Below, piece by piece: positions 18,914-28,100 of a stretch of 64,000 nucleotides of DNA. The notes under the pieces were generated by a model, which saw only the letters and a list, made by a program, of their open reading frames with translations, did not search any database and was not told the DNA's origin. Source of the stretch: Acidaminobacter sp. GTDB taxonomy: Bacteria > Bacillota > Clostridia > Peptostreptococcales > Acidaminobacteraceae. The stretch covers positions 1-64,000 of the forward strand of contig NZ_JAOTSB010000003.1 in NCBI RefSeq assembly GCF_030247605.1, given 5' to 3'. Within the stretch, counting starts at the first letter, position 1. Each line of letters opens with the position of its first letter. The position numbers were made by a program, and so were the translations under genes.

Positions 18914-20470
18914 TTGAGTTCACATGCATGTCAGGATGAGGGCAAGTTTCGCCTCGAGGAGGCAGCGGGAGCGGGCAAACGCTATCTGCTTGCGCTGGAT
19001 CAGGGTACAACGAGTTCCCGTGCGGTTCTGTTCGACCTCGAGGGGAACATTGTGGGATTGGCACAGAAGGATTTCAGTCAGCACTTTCCTCAACCGGGAT
19101 GGGTGGAGCATGACCCTTTTGAAATTTGGGGGACCCAGTCCGGGGTCGCGCTGGAGGTGCTTGAGAAAACAGGCGTCTCGCCGTCTGAAATTGCGGCCCT
19201 AGGGATTACCAACCAGCGCGAAACGACGCTGGTGTGGGACCGGGAAACCGGCAAACCCGTTTATCCTGCGATTGTCTGGCAGTGCAGGCGGACGGCGGCG
19301 TTGTGTGAGACCCTGAAGCAGGAAGGCCATGAAGCCTATATCCGAAAGACGACGGGACTTGTGGTGGACGCCTATTTTTCAGCCACCAAAATTCAGTGGA
19401 TTTTGAACACGGTACCTGGGGCACGGGAAAGGGCAGACCGCGGCGAACTCTGCTTTGGGACTGTGGATGCCTGGCTGATCTTTAATTTGACCAGGGGGAA
19501 GGTACACGCCACGGATGTCTCCAACGCCAGCCGTACCATGCTGTTTAATCTCGACACCCTGGATTGGGATGAGGGTCTGCTTGAAATATTCGGGATTCCG
19601 AGAAGCATGCTGCCGGAAATTAAGCCTTCTGCGGGCGTCTTTGGGTGGACGGACCCAGCTATCTTTGGCGGCGTCCGGCTGCCTATATCAGGCGTCGCCG
19701 GCGATCAGCAGGCCGCACTTTTCGGCCAGCGCTGCTTTGAGCCTGGAGAGGTAAAAAACACCTATGGAACGGGCTGCTTTATACTGATGAATACGGGACA
19801 TAAGCGCGTGACTTCAGAGTCCGGTCTGCTGACAACGGTGGCATGGAGTCTGGGGGAGGCGCAGGTGTCTTATGCCCTTGAGGGTTCAATTTTTATAGGC
19901 GGCGCAGCGGTTCAGTGGCTCAGGGATGAGCTGCAGCTGATCCGGACAGCCCGGGAAAGTGAAGAAATTGCTGAACGGATTTCGGATACAGGCGGCGTTT
20001 ATGTCGTTCCGGCCTTCACCGGACTGGGCGCGCCTTATTGGGACATGTATGCCAGGGGCGCCATAGTCGGGTTGACCAGAGGCTCCGGCAGAGACCAGAT
20101 TGTCCGGGCGACGCTGGAAGCCATTGCCTACCAGACCCGAGATGTCGTAGAGGCCATGAGCGGGGATTCTGCAGTCGCCCTAAGTGCTTTGAAGGCCGAT
20201 GGCGGCGCCACCGAAAACGAATTTCTCATGCAGTTTCAGGCGGATCTGCTCGGTGTGTCTCTGGATCGACCGGTGGTCATGGAATCGACGGCGCTGGGCG
20301 CAGCGCTCCTCGCGGGACTGGGAGTCGGGATCTACCCTTCACTCGCAGCGCTTAAAGCGTTAGGGTCGTCAGTGAAGCGATTTGAGCCTCGAATGGAGGA
20401 AGAGCGGCGAAGTGCGCTTTACGCCGGCTGGAAGAAAGCAGTTGACAGGGTGAGGCACAATAACTGTTAG
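18914..20470 (+). CDS. glpK: Glycerol kinase
   Basis: A roughly 518-residue FGGY-family kinase converting glycerol to glycerol 3-phosphate with ATP. The phosphate-1 loop DQGTTSSRA, the NQRETT substrate loop and the C-terminal [19 protein letters not shown] (FGGY signature 2 region) are intact. I take the TTG at 18914, which has GGGAGGGTGAGAGG just upstream. It gives about 16 residues more than usual before the first strand; a later start is possible. An in-frame upstream start would overlap the preceding gene. It heads the glycerol cassette with the next two genes. No glpF is in the window. Confidence 0.95.
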   Translation: MSSHACQDEGKFRLEEAAGAGKRYLLALDQGTTSSRAVLFDLEGNIVGLAQKDFSQHFPQPGWVEHDPFEIWGTQSGVALEVLEKTGVSPSEIAALGITNQRETTLVWDRETGKPVYPAIVWQCRRTAALCETLKQEGHEAYIRKTTGLVVDAYFSATKIQWILNTVPGARERADRGELCFGTVDAWLIFNLTRGKVHATDVSNASRTMLFNLDTLDWDEGLLEIFGIPRSMLPEIKPSAGVFGWTDPAIFGGVRLPISGVAGDQQAALFGQRCFEPGEVKNTYGTGCFILMNTGHKRVTSESGLLTTVAWSLGEAQVSYALEGSIFIGGAAVQWLRDELQLIRTARESEEIAERISDTGGVYVVPAFTGLGAPYWDMYARGAIVGLTRGSGRDQIVRATLEAIAYQTRDVVEAMSGDSAVALSALKADGGATENEFLMQFQADLLGVSLDRPVVMESTALGAALLAGLGVGIYPSLAALKALGSSVKRFEPRMEEERRSALYAGWKKAVDRVRHNNC

Positions 20471-20520
20471 AATAGTTGGAGCAGGGCTGTCAGGCGGTTA
20501 AGTGGAAGGGGGCAAGCTGC

Positions 20521-22044
20521 GTGAATTCCGGGAAGAGATCCATTAAGCCAGAAACCACTGATAACTCAGGTGACACCCTTTATGACGTCGTGATCGTGGG
20601 CGCAGGGATTGTAGGCGCATTTCTGGCTTATGAACTGTCCAAGACCTGCTGGAAGGTCGCGGTTGTCGAAAAGGAGCCGGATGTGGCGCTGGGGGCAACA
20701 AAGGCCAACAGCGGCATTATCCACGCCGGTTACGACCCGGAGCCCGGGACGTTAAAAGCAAGGCTGAATGTAGAAGGAAGCCGGCTTTACGAAGGGCTGT
20801 CCCGTGAACTGTCCTTTGGCTATAAGAAAACAGGCTCTTTTGTCGTAGCGCTGACGGAAGAAGAGGAACATGCACTGACCGGGCTGATGGAACGCGGCCA
20901 TAAAAACGGCGTCGAGGGAATTGAGCTGCTCAGTGGCGCGGAGGCACGTTCTCTTGAGCCCAGCCTGACGAAAAAGGCGTTGAGCGTCCTTATGGCGAAG
21001 TCAACGGCGGTGGTGGATCCCTGGGAAGTGGCCATAGCGGCTTTGGAAAGTGCTGTCGACAATGGGGTCCGGTTGTGGCTCAATACTTGTGTGACGGGCG
21101 TTTCATCTCCCGTGCCTGGTTCGCCCGAAGCGCACTTTGAACTGGAAACCACTCAGGGTCGACTGGCTGCCAAAGTAGTCGTCAACGCAGCTGGCGTGCA
21201 TGCCGGGGAATTATCGGCGCTGCTGTCCGGCGGAAAAGCGGAGTTTGAGATTATCCCGAGGCGCGGGCAATACTTTGTGCTGGACAAGGCAGCAGGACCG
21301 CTGGTCAAGAGAGTGATTTATCCTGCTCCGAGCACTATGGGAAAAGGTGTACTGGTGATTCCGACCCTTCATGGGAATATCATGGTTGGACCGGATAATG
21401 AAACGCTGACGGCGGAAGAGGCTGAGTCAGTGCAGACTACGGCCGGAGGGCTGGCCTACGTCCGGGATAGGGCAGAGCTGATTATCCCGGGGATTCCCTT
21501 TCATCTGGGGATCGCGAATTTTTCAGGCATTAGGGCAGAACCGACCGAAAAAGACTTTATTATCAGAGCGTCAGAGTCTCATCCAAGATGGATTCACGCC
21601 GCAGGGATCAAATCGCCGGGACTGTCAGCGGCACCTGCCATTGCGGACAGGCTTTTCTCTCTGATCCGGGAGTGCCTTTCGTTATATAGTCTTAAACCGG
21701 ATTTCAGACCGGGCCGTCGTCCGAGACCTGTTTTATCCGAATTGCCACCTGAGAGGCGTAGACAGCTTATAGCTGAAAATCCAATGTTTTCACATATCGT
21801 CTGCCGCTGCGAGATGGTCAGCGAGGCTGAGGTTGTGGACTGCATCCACCGCTCGGTGGGGGCAAGAACCTTGAACGGCGTCAAGCGGAGAGTCAGACCG
21901 GGCGGCGGTCGCTGCCAGGGCGGGTTTTGCGCGCCGAGAATCCTGGAAATACTGTCTCGGGAGCTGGGGATCCCGGAAACGGAAGTGTGCCTGGAACATC
22001 TCGGCAGCAAAATGGTCTTTAGAAAAGGGGGAACATCATTGTGA
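20521..22044 (+). CDS. GlpO-like FAD glycerol-3-phosphate dehydrogenase with BFD-like domain
   Basis: A 507-residue FAD oxidoreductase. The N-terminal dinucleotide fold is VVIVGAGIVGAFLAYELS, the DAO-type domain runs to about 385 (SGIIHAGYDPEPGTLKARL), and the C-terminus holds a BFD-like [2Fe-2S] domain with cysteines in VCRCEM and GGGRCQGGFCAPR. The family includes the anaerobic clostridial glycerol-3-phosphate dehydrogenases and is placed here by adjacency to glpK. The GTG at 20521 has GGAAGGGGG upstream; an in-frame ATG at 20476 does not. The stop overlaps the next start by four bases (GTGA). Confidence 0.85.
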   Translation: MNSGKRSIKPETTDNSGDTLYDVVIVGAGIVGAFLAYELSKTCWKVAVVEKEPDVALGATKANSGIIHAGYDPEPGTLKARLNVEGSRLYEGLSRELSFGYKKTGSFVVALTEEEEHALTGLMERGHKNGVEGIELLSGAEARSLEPSLTKKALSVLMAKSTAVVDPWEVAIAALESAVDNGVRLWLNTCVTGVSSPVPGSPEAHFELETTQGRLAAKVVVNAAGVHAGELSALLSGGKAEFEIIPRRGQYFVLDKAAGPLVKRVIYPAPSTMGKGVLVIPTLHGNIMVGPDNETLTAEEAESVQTTAGGLAYVRDRAELIIPGIPFHLGIANFSGIRAEPTEKDFIIRASESHPRWIHAAGIKSPGLSAAPAIADRLFSLIRECLSLYSLKPDFRPGRRPRPVLSELPPERRRQLIAENPMFSHIVCRCEMVSEAEVVDCIHRSVGARTLNGVKRRVRPGGGRCQGGFCAPRILEILSRELGIPETEVCLEHLGSKMVFRKGGTSL

Positions 22045-23540
22045 TCCCTGCAAATGGAATTGTTAATAATGATGCGCCGCTGAGTCTGCTGGTGATCGGT
22101 GCAGGACCGGCGGGTTTATCCGCTGCTATTGAAGCCAAACGCAGCGGTGTAGACCGCGTACTCGTCGTCGATCGGGAGCGGGAGCCGGGCGGGATACTCA
22201 ATCAGTGCATTCACGCAGGATTCGGACTGTTTCATTTTGGCGAAGAACTGACAGGCCCTGAGTACGCAGAGCGATTGGTAAATGCGGCAGAGGAATCCGG
22301 CGTCGAGATCATGTCTGAAACTTTTGTGGCTGAAATAGATCATGATTTAAATGCGGTGCTGTTCAGCAAGTCCCTTGGCTATTTCCAGGTTAAGGCCAAG
22401 GCCGTTGTACTGGCTATGGGATGCAGGGAGAGAACGCGCGCTGCAGTTGCGGTGCCCGGAACCCGACCGGCAGGCGTATTTTCTGCCGGAACAGCACAAA
22501 GGCTGATCAATATCGAGGGGTATGCCCTTGGTCAGAGAGCGGTTATTGTGGGCTCGGGAGACATAGGCCTTATCATGGCCAGGCGACTGACGCTGGAAGG
22601 TGTGGAAGTCGCTGCGGTAGTCGAGATTCGAGAGACGCCATCCGGGCTGCCCAGAAATGTTTCCCAGTGCCTGAAAGCTTTTTCGATTCCGCTGTTGTTA
22701 AGCCATAGAGTTGCCGCGATCGAGGGGACATCGAGAGTCACAGGTGTTGTGGTGGAGTCTCTAAACGGAGGAGCGCCTGAGCGGCTTGAGTGTGACTTGG
22801 TGCTGTTTTCCGTTGGATTAATCCCCGAAAACGAGTTGTCCGCCATGACAGGCGCTGATCTGCTGGGCGGTACCAATGGACTGCAGCTGACAGGCGAAAT
22901 GCAGACCTCGGTGCCCGGACTGTTTGCCTGCGGCAATACGTATCGTGTCTATGATTTGGTGGATGAGGTCTCCCGGGAAGCAGGCATAGCGGGACGTGCT
23001 GCTGCGGCTTATTTAGGATGTCAAAAGTGCGGCGCACCGAGCGGCGCAGGGTATGCCAAGTCTGGCGGGATAACTTCGTTAAGTTCCGAGACGAGGACAG
23101 TGATGGGACAGGATCAGGGTGACGTATCACGGTTTATGCAATCTGAGAAAGACCCGTCATCTATAGCTTCGGACGTGGTTGAAAGTGTGATGGACGAGCC
23201 TTTACTCTGCATTATTTGTCCCAAAGGGTGCCGTATAAGGCTGGGATCCGGCGGTGAGATCACGGGCTATAACTGCAGGCGAGGATATGAATTCGCTCTT
23301 CAGGAGCTTCGTGATCCCAGCGCGGTTTTGACGGCAACGGTAGCCATTGAGGGCGGAATGTGGCCAAGACTGCCTTGCAAGACCACAAAAGCAATACCTC
23401 GGGCGTTGTTAAGGGCAGCGGCGGCATCCTTGTCAAAACTGTCCGTCTCCGCTCCGGTGTCGCTCGGGGAAATCCTGGCGCGGGATTTGGGCGGACTGGG
23501 TGTAGATGTGGTTGCGACTCGATCTATGAAAAAGCTGTAA
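22041..23540 (+). CDS. GlpB-like NAD(P)/FAD oxidoreductase fused to DUF1667
   Basis: A 499-residue protein with two parts. Residues about 10-335 form a class-I pyridine-nucleotide disulfide-type flavoprotein, with LLVIGAGPAGLSAAIEAKRSG for FAD and VIVGSGDIGLIMARRL for NAD(P). The C-terminal ~110 residues (LCIICPKGCRIRL, YNCRRGYEFALQEL, CKTTKAIPR) match DUF1667. In many Clostridia and Thermotogae the DUF1667 protein is a separate short gene after the oxidoreductase; here they are one polypeptide joined by a linker of about 45 residues. The two flavoproteins probably form an electron-transfer complex that oxidises glycerol 3-phosphate. The partner acceptor is unknown. Confidence 0.82.
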   Translation: MIPANGIVNNDAPLSLLVIGAGPAGLSAAIEAKRSGVDRVLVVDREREPGGILNQCIHAGFGLFHFGEELTGPEYAERLVNAAEESGVEIMSETFVAEIDHDLNAVLFSKSLGYFQVKAKAVVLAMGCRERTRAAVAVPGTRPAGVFSAGTAQRLINIEGYALGQRAVIVGSGDIGLIMARRLTLEGVEVAAVVEIRETPSGLPRNVSQCLKAFSIPLLLSHRVAAIEGTSRVTGVVVESLNGGAPERLECDLVLFSVGLIPENELSAMTGADLLGGTNGLQLTGEMQTSVPGLFACGNTYRVYDLVDEVSREAGIAGRAAAAYLGCQKCGAPSGAGYAKSGGITSLSSETRTVMGQDQGDVSRFMQSEKDPSSIASDVVESVMDEPLLCIICPKGCRIRLGSGGEITGYNCRRGYEFALQELRDPSAVLTATVAIEGGMWPRLPCKTTKAIPRALLRAAAASLSKLSVSAPVSLGEILARDLGGLGVDVVATRSMKKL

Positions 23541-23560
23541 CCCTATTGGATAATAATTGA

Positions 23561-23604
23561 GGATAACTGAAGGATAACTGAAGGATAACTAAAGGATAAC
23601 TAAA
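23561..23604 (+). repeat. Four tandem copies of an 11-base unit
   Basis: GGATAACTGAA occurs twice (23561-23571, 23572-23582) and GGATAACTAAA twice (23583-23593, 23594-23604), directly after the stop of the DUF1667 fusion gene and right against the terminator stem. No spacers, so not CRISPR. A reverse-complement GTTATCCTTTTG lies at the end of the convergent gene (23719-23730). Function unknown; slipped-strand expansion is plausible. Confidence 0.8.
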
Positions 23605-23656
23605 GGGGAAGCATGTGCTGTCAGCCCAATGAACGGGCGGTGCACCTGCTTCCCCT
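23604..23656 (+). terminator. Hairpin between convergent glycerol and formamidase genes
   Basis: AGGGGAAGCA (23604-23613) pairs with TGCTTCCCCT (23647-23656), with an inner GTGC/GCAC pairing. No long T-run follows on the plus strand, so termination efficiency is uncertain. It likely separates the two convergent units. Confidence 0.6.
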
Positions 23657-23721
23657 GTATCTTCTCTCGTTGCTGAATTATTGGAGCCTAAGTCCATTAA
23701 AGCTGGATCCCAACTCGCTGG

Positions 23722-24645
23722 TTATCCTTTTGCGGGACAGAGTATGGTCGATCTCAAACGCTCTTCTGACAAAACGGTTTTGGGTATAGATGCCCGAACT
23801 GTCTTTTTTGGATCGACAATCTGGCTGATCTTGAGGTCCACATAAAGGCTGGCCAGAAGATAGGCTTCCTCAAAGGTCATTTCCATGCCTGTTTTTAAGA
23901 GGCTGACCGCCTGCTCCGTGGCTTCTCGAAGGGCTTCATCCACCGTATCCCCTGAGGCTATGACCATAAAGGCGTCTGGCGTCTCGAGCATAGGCCATTT
24001 CTGCGATACGCCTGGAATGAGGTCTGCGGTCAATTCTACCAGGGCCTGGACTTCAAGTCCGGTGAAGCACAGTTCTCCGTCCCCCATGGCAGCGTGACAA
24101 TCTCCAAGAGCTAAAAGCGCACCGTCCGTGTTAACCGGCAGGTACAAAATGCTCCCGGACGTAATATCCCGAGTATCCATGTTCCCGCCATGGGTCCAGG
24201 GTGAAGCAGTACCCCAGGTACCGGAAACCGCGGATGGGGCGGTGCCTATGACACCAATCATGGGTTCGATTGGAAATTCGAAGGTGTTGAAACGGCAGAT
24301 ATTATTCTCTATGGGAAGGACTTTGATGATCCCTTTTTCCACAAGGTCGCCAAGGACACCTTCGCCCGGCACGACCATAGCGATGCCCCGGTCGGCGACC
24401 TGAATGTCATGTATAGTAATTTTCAACAGGTCTCCAGGCCTGGCACCTTCCACATAGATAGGTCCGGTCGCAGGATTCAGCCGATCATAATCGATTTCAG
24501 ACAAGGTTTGTTCCTCAGAAAAAATTTGTTCGTGGAAGCAGTCGTGGGTTTTGACTGAAAAGCGTTCTCCGGGAAGAACAGACCCAATGGACTGCATTTG
24601 AGGCGAAAAGGCGTAGAGACATGAACTGCCGTCGAAATGCTTCAC
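23722..24645 (-). CDS. Acetamidase/formamidase family protein
   Basis: A 307-residue enzyme of the FmdA/AmdA family, which hydrolyses short amides to ammonia and the acid. The family marks include GPIYVEGARPGDLLKITI, the SPWTHGGNMDTRDITSGS zinc-site region and LGDCHAAMGDGE. Length matches the family (about 300). It starts with GTG at 24645, six bases after GGAGGTG. No amide transporter or ammonia gene is adjacent. The small MltG-like gene lies just upstream on the same strand, with a gap of 37 bases, and may share its transcript. Specific substrate not assignable. Confidence 0.85.
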   Translation of the reverse strand: MKHFDGSSCLYAFSPQMQSIGSVLPGERFSVKTHDCFHEQIFSEEQTLSEIDYDRLNPATGPIYVEGARPGDLLKITIHDIQVADRGIAMVVPGEGVLGDLVEKGIIKVLPIENNICRFNTFEFPIEPMIGVIGTAPSAVSGTWGTASPWTHGGNMDTRDITSGSILYLPVNTDGALLALGDCHAAMGDGELCFTGLEVQALVELTADLIPGVSQKWPMLETPDAFMVIASGDTVDEALREATEQAVSLLKTGMEMTFEEAYLLASLYVDLKISQIVDPKKTVRASIPKTVLSEERLRSTILCPAKG

Positions 24646-24682
24646 TTGAACACCTCCGGGAGGATCGTGAGTTTAACTGAGT

Positions 24683-25222
24683 TTAGTTTCCGGTTATGAC
24701 TTTAATAAGCTCGTCCAGGGGCATGCCTGAAGTGACTTCAAAGGTGCCTGCCTTTAGTTTGGAGCCCAATTTTAATGCCTCAACCCGTTGGATAAAGGTT
24801 TGGGTGTCTTTAACCAGTCCTTTCTCAACGAGGAGCTTGGCAATGGCATATCCGGTTGAACCGCTTTTAATGTCGATAGTTATTTTTTCTCCGCTTGGAG
24901 CAGACGTCCCTGACGCAGGCGGCTGAGTCCCGGTATTGTTGGAGGTCGAACCGCCCGCCGGCAGCGTGTTTACAGAGGGCTGAACCTCAGAGGATGAATT
25001 GTCCGGCTTGGTGCTTTCGGATGGCGCATCTCCTTCAGGAAGACCGATTTCAGGTTCCTCCCCCAGTGAGATTTCAGGTGGCTGAGCCTTTGCGAGGGCG
25101 TTGGAGTATGTCATGGAGTCGGATATTTTCCAAGAGACCGTTCCGATGATTAATACAATGATCACCAGCGTAATCAACGTGTCGCTGAGATCATAAAGGA
25201 TGTCTTTAAATTTATCACCCAT
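24683..25222 (-). CDS. Single-pass membrane protein with MltG N-domain-like tail
   Basis: A 179-residue protein. One membrane segment lies near residues 17-35 (TLITLVIIVLIIGTVSW). A Pro/Ser/Thr-rich linker (about 50-115) is followed by a 60-residue domain with VEKGLVKDTQTFIQRVEAL and LKAGTFEVTSGMPLDELIKVI, which resembles the LysM-like N-terminal subdomain of the endolytic transglycosylase MltG/YceG. The catalytic transglycosylase part is absent, so it is not a complete MltG. The start at 25222 has AGGAGGG six bases upstream. The external domain probably sits in the cell wall; its ligand is unknown. Confidence 0.7.
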   Translation of the reverse strand: MGDKFKDILYDLSDTLITLVIIVLIIGTVSWKISDSMTYSNALAKAQPPEISLGEEPEIGLPEGDAPSESTKPDNSSSEVQPSVNTLPAGGSTSNNTGTQPPASGTSAPSGEKITIDIKSGSTGYAIAKLLVEKGLVKDTQTFIQRVEALKLGSKLKAGTFEVTSGMPLDELIKVITGN

Positions 25223-25459
25223 AGGTACCCTCCTGCTTCTGTTTAACTTTAAACTGCTTATCACAAGAATAGCACAAAGTCAGCCGCAAGGAAACTGACC
25301 CGGGCTTTTCGTCAGAAGTTTGTCACCAATTTTTAACGCCCGGGTCTTCGCTGAAAGGACTGCGAGTTTGGAGACTTCCATGTTTGGGGAGTGTCATTTC
25401 GCCTTCTAGCATGTTACAATTAAATATGAATGTGTTTTACAGCAGAAGGAGGGGATGAC

Positions 25460-26308
25460 ATGCCCGAATTTTTTAAGATGACATCCATTCACTATAAAAT
25501 GACGGAGACTTTTCTTGAGAACCATGCCCGCGAAGCGGCACCGGTGTATTCCCTGCTGGAATTTCAGGGAACAAAAATCAAAAGCGTTCCTGAAAATGTA
25601 GAAGTTTTCCTGTATGGCAATCTCGACGGCATCACTGGTATGATGCTGTTTTTAACACCCGAACATCTCTTCATCCTTTCAGAGGATCAAGGCTTGATGG
25701 GCAAGTATGACTTTCTGAAGCTCATTCGAAGCAACAGGCCCAAATGGGTCAAAGGCAATCACAGTGCTGTGCTTCAGGTGATTCAGATCTCCAGACCGTT
25801 TTCTACGGTGACGGCGTCCAATGACATCTTGGTCATGAAGGCGCTTAAGATGCCGGAAGAAGACAAAGGCAGAACGGCCCACGCCTGTCACCTTCCGGAA
25901 GCCCTTGATCTAAAGGCTGCCGCAGCGCTGATGCAGCGCATTGAAAAGGAATTCTCCAGCCATCCGAGTTCAATAAACAGATTAAAGCAGAGAATTGTCC
26001 AGCGCGTTTCGGATGGCGATCAGTTTTTTTGTGAGGTTGAAGGCGAACTGATTGCACATGGTGCCATTGAATACTATACGCCGGATGCTGCCATGCTGGG
26101 AGGCATATACGTTGATCCGGCTATTCGGGGCCGCGGTTGCGGGACTTATGTGACAAGTGAGCTGATGAAGAGAACCTTTGACAAAAAAATGATTCCAAAG
26201 CTCTGCGTGTATTCTGACAACCTTGAGGCGTATCGTGTCTATGAAGCCCTTGGATTCAACACTGATGCAAAATTGCTCGAAATACATTTGGAGTACGATA
26301 GGAGCTGA
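25460..26308 (+). CDS. GNAT acetyltransferase with N-terminal extension
   Basis: A 282-residue protein. The N-terminal ~150 residues do not match a family that I can name. The C-terminal GNAT domain includes GGIYVDPAIRGRGCGTYVTSELM (acetyl-CoA motif) and VYSDNLEAYRVYEALGF. The architecture is like FR47/YjjM-type two-part acetyltransferases in Firmicutes. AAGGAGGGG precedes the ATG at 25460. The next gene begins four bases after its stop, so they are likely co-transcribed. Substrate unknown. Confidence 0.75.
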   Translation: MPEFFKMTSIHYKMTETFLENHAREAAPVYSLLEFQGTKIKSVPENVEVFLYGNLDGITGMMLFLTPEHLFILSEDQGLMGKYDFLKLIRSNRPKWVKGNHSAVLQVIQISRPFSTVTASNDILVMKALKMPEEDKGRTAHACHLPEALDLKAAAALMQRIEKEFSSHPSSINRLKQRIVQRVSDGDQFFCEVEGELIAHGAIEYYTPDAAMLGGIYVDPAIRGRGCGTYVTSELMKRTFDKKMIPKLCVYSDNLEAYRVYEALGFNTDAKLLEIHLEYDRS

Positions 26309-26312
26309 AAAA

Positions 26313-27221
26313 TTGAAACAAATAACTATTGGAACCAATGAACAGGGTCAGAGATTTGACCGCTATCTGCTTAAACTTCTCGGCCGCGCGAATCGATCCA
26401 CCATTTATAAGCTCATGAGAAAAAACACCTTTAAGGTCAATGGAAAAAAGGTAGAGCCTGAATACTTTCTTCAATCCGGAGATCAAGTCAACATCTATCT
26501 CAGTGATGAAACTTTCGATTCGCTGGTGACGGAAATCCAGCAGGTCGCTCCAGAGAAAGTCTCCCTCGAAATTGTGTATGAGGATGATGAGATCCTAATC
26601 GTCAATAAACCAAAGGGGATTCTGACACATCCGGATCAGACAGAATATAAACGCACGTTGTCCTCAAAAGTTCAAATCTATTTGAGCCATCTCTCCACCA
26701 GAACCTTCAAGCCTGCGCCTGTACACCGCCTGGATAAAAATACGAGCGGCCTCGTTCTCTTTGCCAAGACTTACGATTCCCTGAAGCGCTACAACGCGTT
26801 AATGCGAGATCGAAAAATCGGGAAGTTTTACCTGTGTGTCACGGAGGGCATCGTCAACAAGCCTGGAGAAATCAAGGGTTATCTGTTAAAAGATGAGGAC
26901 CGGAATAAGGTCAAAATTGTCAAGTATGATTCAGATGACACGAAGTATTTCCATACACGGTATCAACCGCTCGAAGTCAGGGGCGGGTTCACCGTGCTTG
27001 AAGTTGAGCTGATGACCGGAAGAAGCCACCAGATCAGAGCGTCGCTGGCCTCCATAGGCCATCCTATTGTCGGTGACCTTAAATATGGGGCTTCCAGACA
27101 CCAGGACGCCATGAATCAAATGCTCCACGCCTATAAGCTCGTTATTGAAGACCGTGTCTTTGAATACCGTTCGCAGGAACTGGATCAATTTATTGAGTCA
27201 TTGCCTCCTGCAACACGTTAG
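26313..27221 (+). CDS. RluA-family RNA pseudouridine synthase
   Basis: A roughly 302-residue synthase. An S4-like N-terminal domain (QRFDRYLLKLLGRANRSTIYKLMRKNTFKVNGKKV) precedes the catalytic domain with HRLDKNTSGLVLFAKT, whose Asp is the active-site residue, and the C-terminal GRSHQIRASLASIGHPIVGDLKYG. This fits RluC/RluD-type large-subunit enzymes; site unknown. I take the TTG at 26313, eight bases after AGGAG, because the longer in-frame start overlaps the GNAT gene. Confidence 0.88.
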   Translation: MKQITIGTNEQGQRFDRYLLKLLGRANRSTIYKLMRKNTFKVNGKKVEPEYFLQSGDQVNIYLSDETFDSLVTEIQQVAPEKVSLEIVYEDDEILIVNKPKGILTHPDQTEYKRTLSSKVQIYLSHLSTRTFKPAPVHRLDKNTSGLVLFAKTYDSLKRYNALMRDRKIGKFYLCVTEGIVNKPGEIKGYLLKDEDRNKVKIVKYDSDDTKYFHTRYQPLEVRGGFTVLEVELMTGRSHQIRASLASIGHPIVGDLKYGASRHQDAMNQMLHAYKLVIEDRVFEYRSQELDQFIESLPPATR

Positions 27222-27275
27222 TTACAAGCTGCAGCAGTCATAGATAGAATCCTTGCGTAAGGGGTGTGAGTACAA

Positions 27276-28100
27276 ATGCACAGCTTTCAATCCATCTGTA
27301 AACTAATCGACCGGTTTGACTATGGCGGAGCGCTTGATATTTTGGAGGAAATTGGGCTCAGAGATACAGACCCCGCAATTTTGCTGGATTCCTGCCGTTC
27401 AGCAGTGAACTTTGACTTCAAAACAGCACTGGTAAAGCTGGAACGCCTGGGCGGCGACTTCGCGAAAGACAAAAGCGTTCTTAGGTTGAAAAAAAATCTC
27501 CAACAGCTGATTTCCGGGACGCCGGAAGCGGTCTTCTCAGAATTGCTTGAAAACACCAGGTTTCAACTGGTCAACGAGGAGTATATAGATTTTCTTGGCC
27601 GCGCTTATCGTTTTAAAGAAGCAATTTTTAAGTACATTTTTGTAGAGCGGCACTTGCAGCAGCGCAACTTCTCCATGCATATTGAAGCTATGCAAAAGCG
27701 CAGCATCATGAAAATTTTGAGAAAAAGATATAAAATTTACAATGCCAATGTGGTCTTTGCAATCACGACCTACATTAACCGCCATTTGGAAGATACCCGT
27801 TATGATGAGATTGCCAGAATTCTCAATTCCAAGAGAATGACAGATATGATTGAGCTCCGTAATGATTCCATTGTTGGGCATGGCTTTTCAGGGATCAGCC
27901 GCAGTGAGCTTATAAAAGTCTATGGTGATCCTTATACCGCCCTCAAGGAATTCAGAAAATGTTTAGAATTGCTTGGCATGGAGATCAACGGTTCCAAGTA
28001 CGAGGAAGTCAATGAACTGATCGTAGGGCAGCTAAAAGCAATAAATCAGAAGGGCGATTCGAATCGTGCGCCTGACGGGGAAAGGGGATCACGCTGTTGA
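27276..28100 (+). CDS. Uncharacterised protein with HEPN-like R-x6-H motif
   Basis: A 274-residue helical protein that I do not recognise as a named family. Near residue 195 it has ELRNDSIVGHGFSG, in which R195 and H202 form the R-x4-6-H pattern of HEPN ribonucleases; the RN-...-HG context recalls the C-terminal HEPN domain of Csm6/TIGR02710-type CRISPR proteins. No CARF domain, cas gene or repeat array is near. The last residues (after about 262) look like an unstructured tail. The ATG has AAGGGGTG nine bases upstream. Its stop overlaps the next gene by four bases (TTGA). Nuclease activity is a hypothesis only. Confidence 0.55.
   Translation: MHSFQSICKLIDRFDYGGALDILEEIGLRDTDPAILLDSCRSAVNFDFKTALVKLERLGGDFAKDKSVLRLKKNLQQLISGTPEAVFSELLENTRFQLVNEEYIDFLGRAYRFKEAIFKYIFVERHLQQRNFSMHIEAMQKRSIMKILRKRYKIYNANVVFAITTYINRHLEDTRYDEIARILNSKRMTDMIELRNDSIVGHGFSGISRSELIKVYGDPYTALKEFRKCLELLGMEINGSKYEEVNELIVGQLKAINQKGDSNRAPDGERGSRC

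Noticed and set aside
20476..20520. Upstream ATG start for the GlpO-like protein
   Set aside because: It lacks a ribosome site and adds residues before the FAD-binding strand; GTG 20521 is better supported.
23561..23604. Possible CRISPR remnant
   Set aside because: The 11-base units are contiguous without spacers and no cas gene is present.
27276..28100. Csm6-like protein as part of a type III CRISPR system
   Set aside because: There is no CARF domain, no cas10 or other cas gene, and no repeat array in the window; only the HEPN-like motif is shared.
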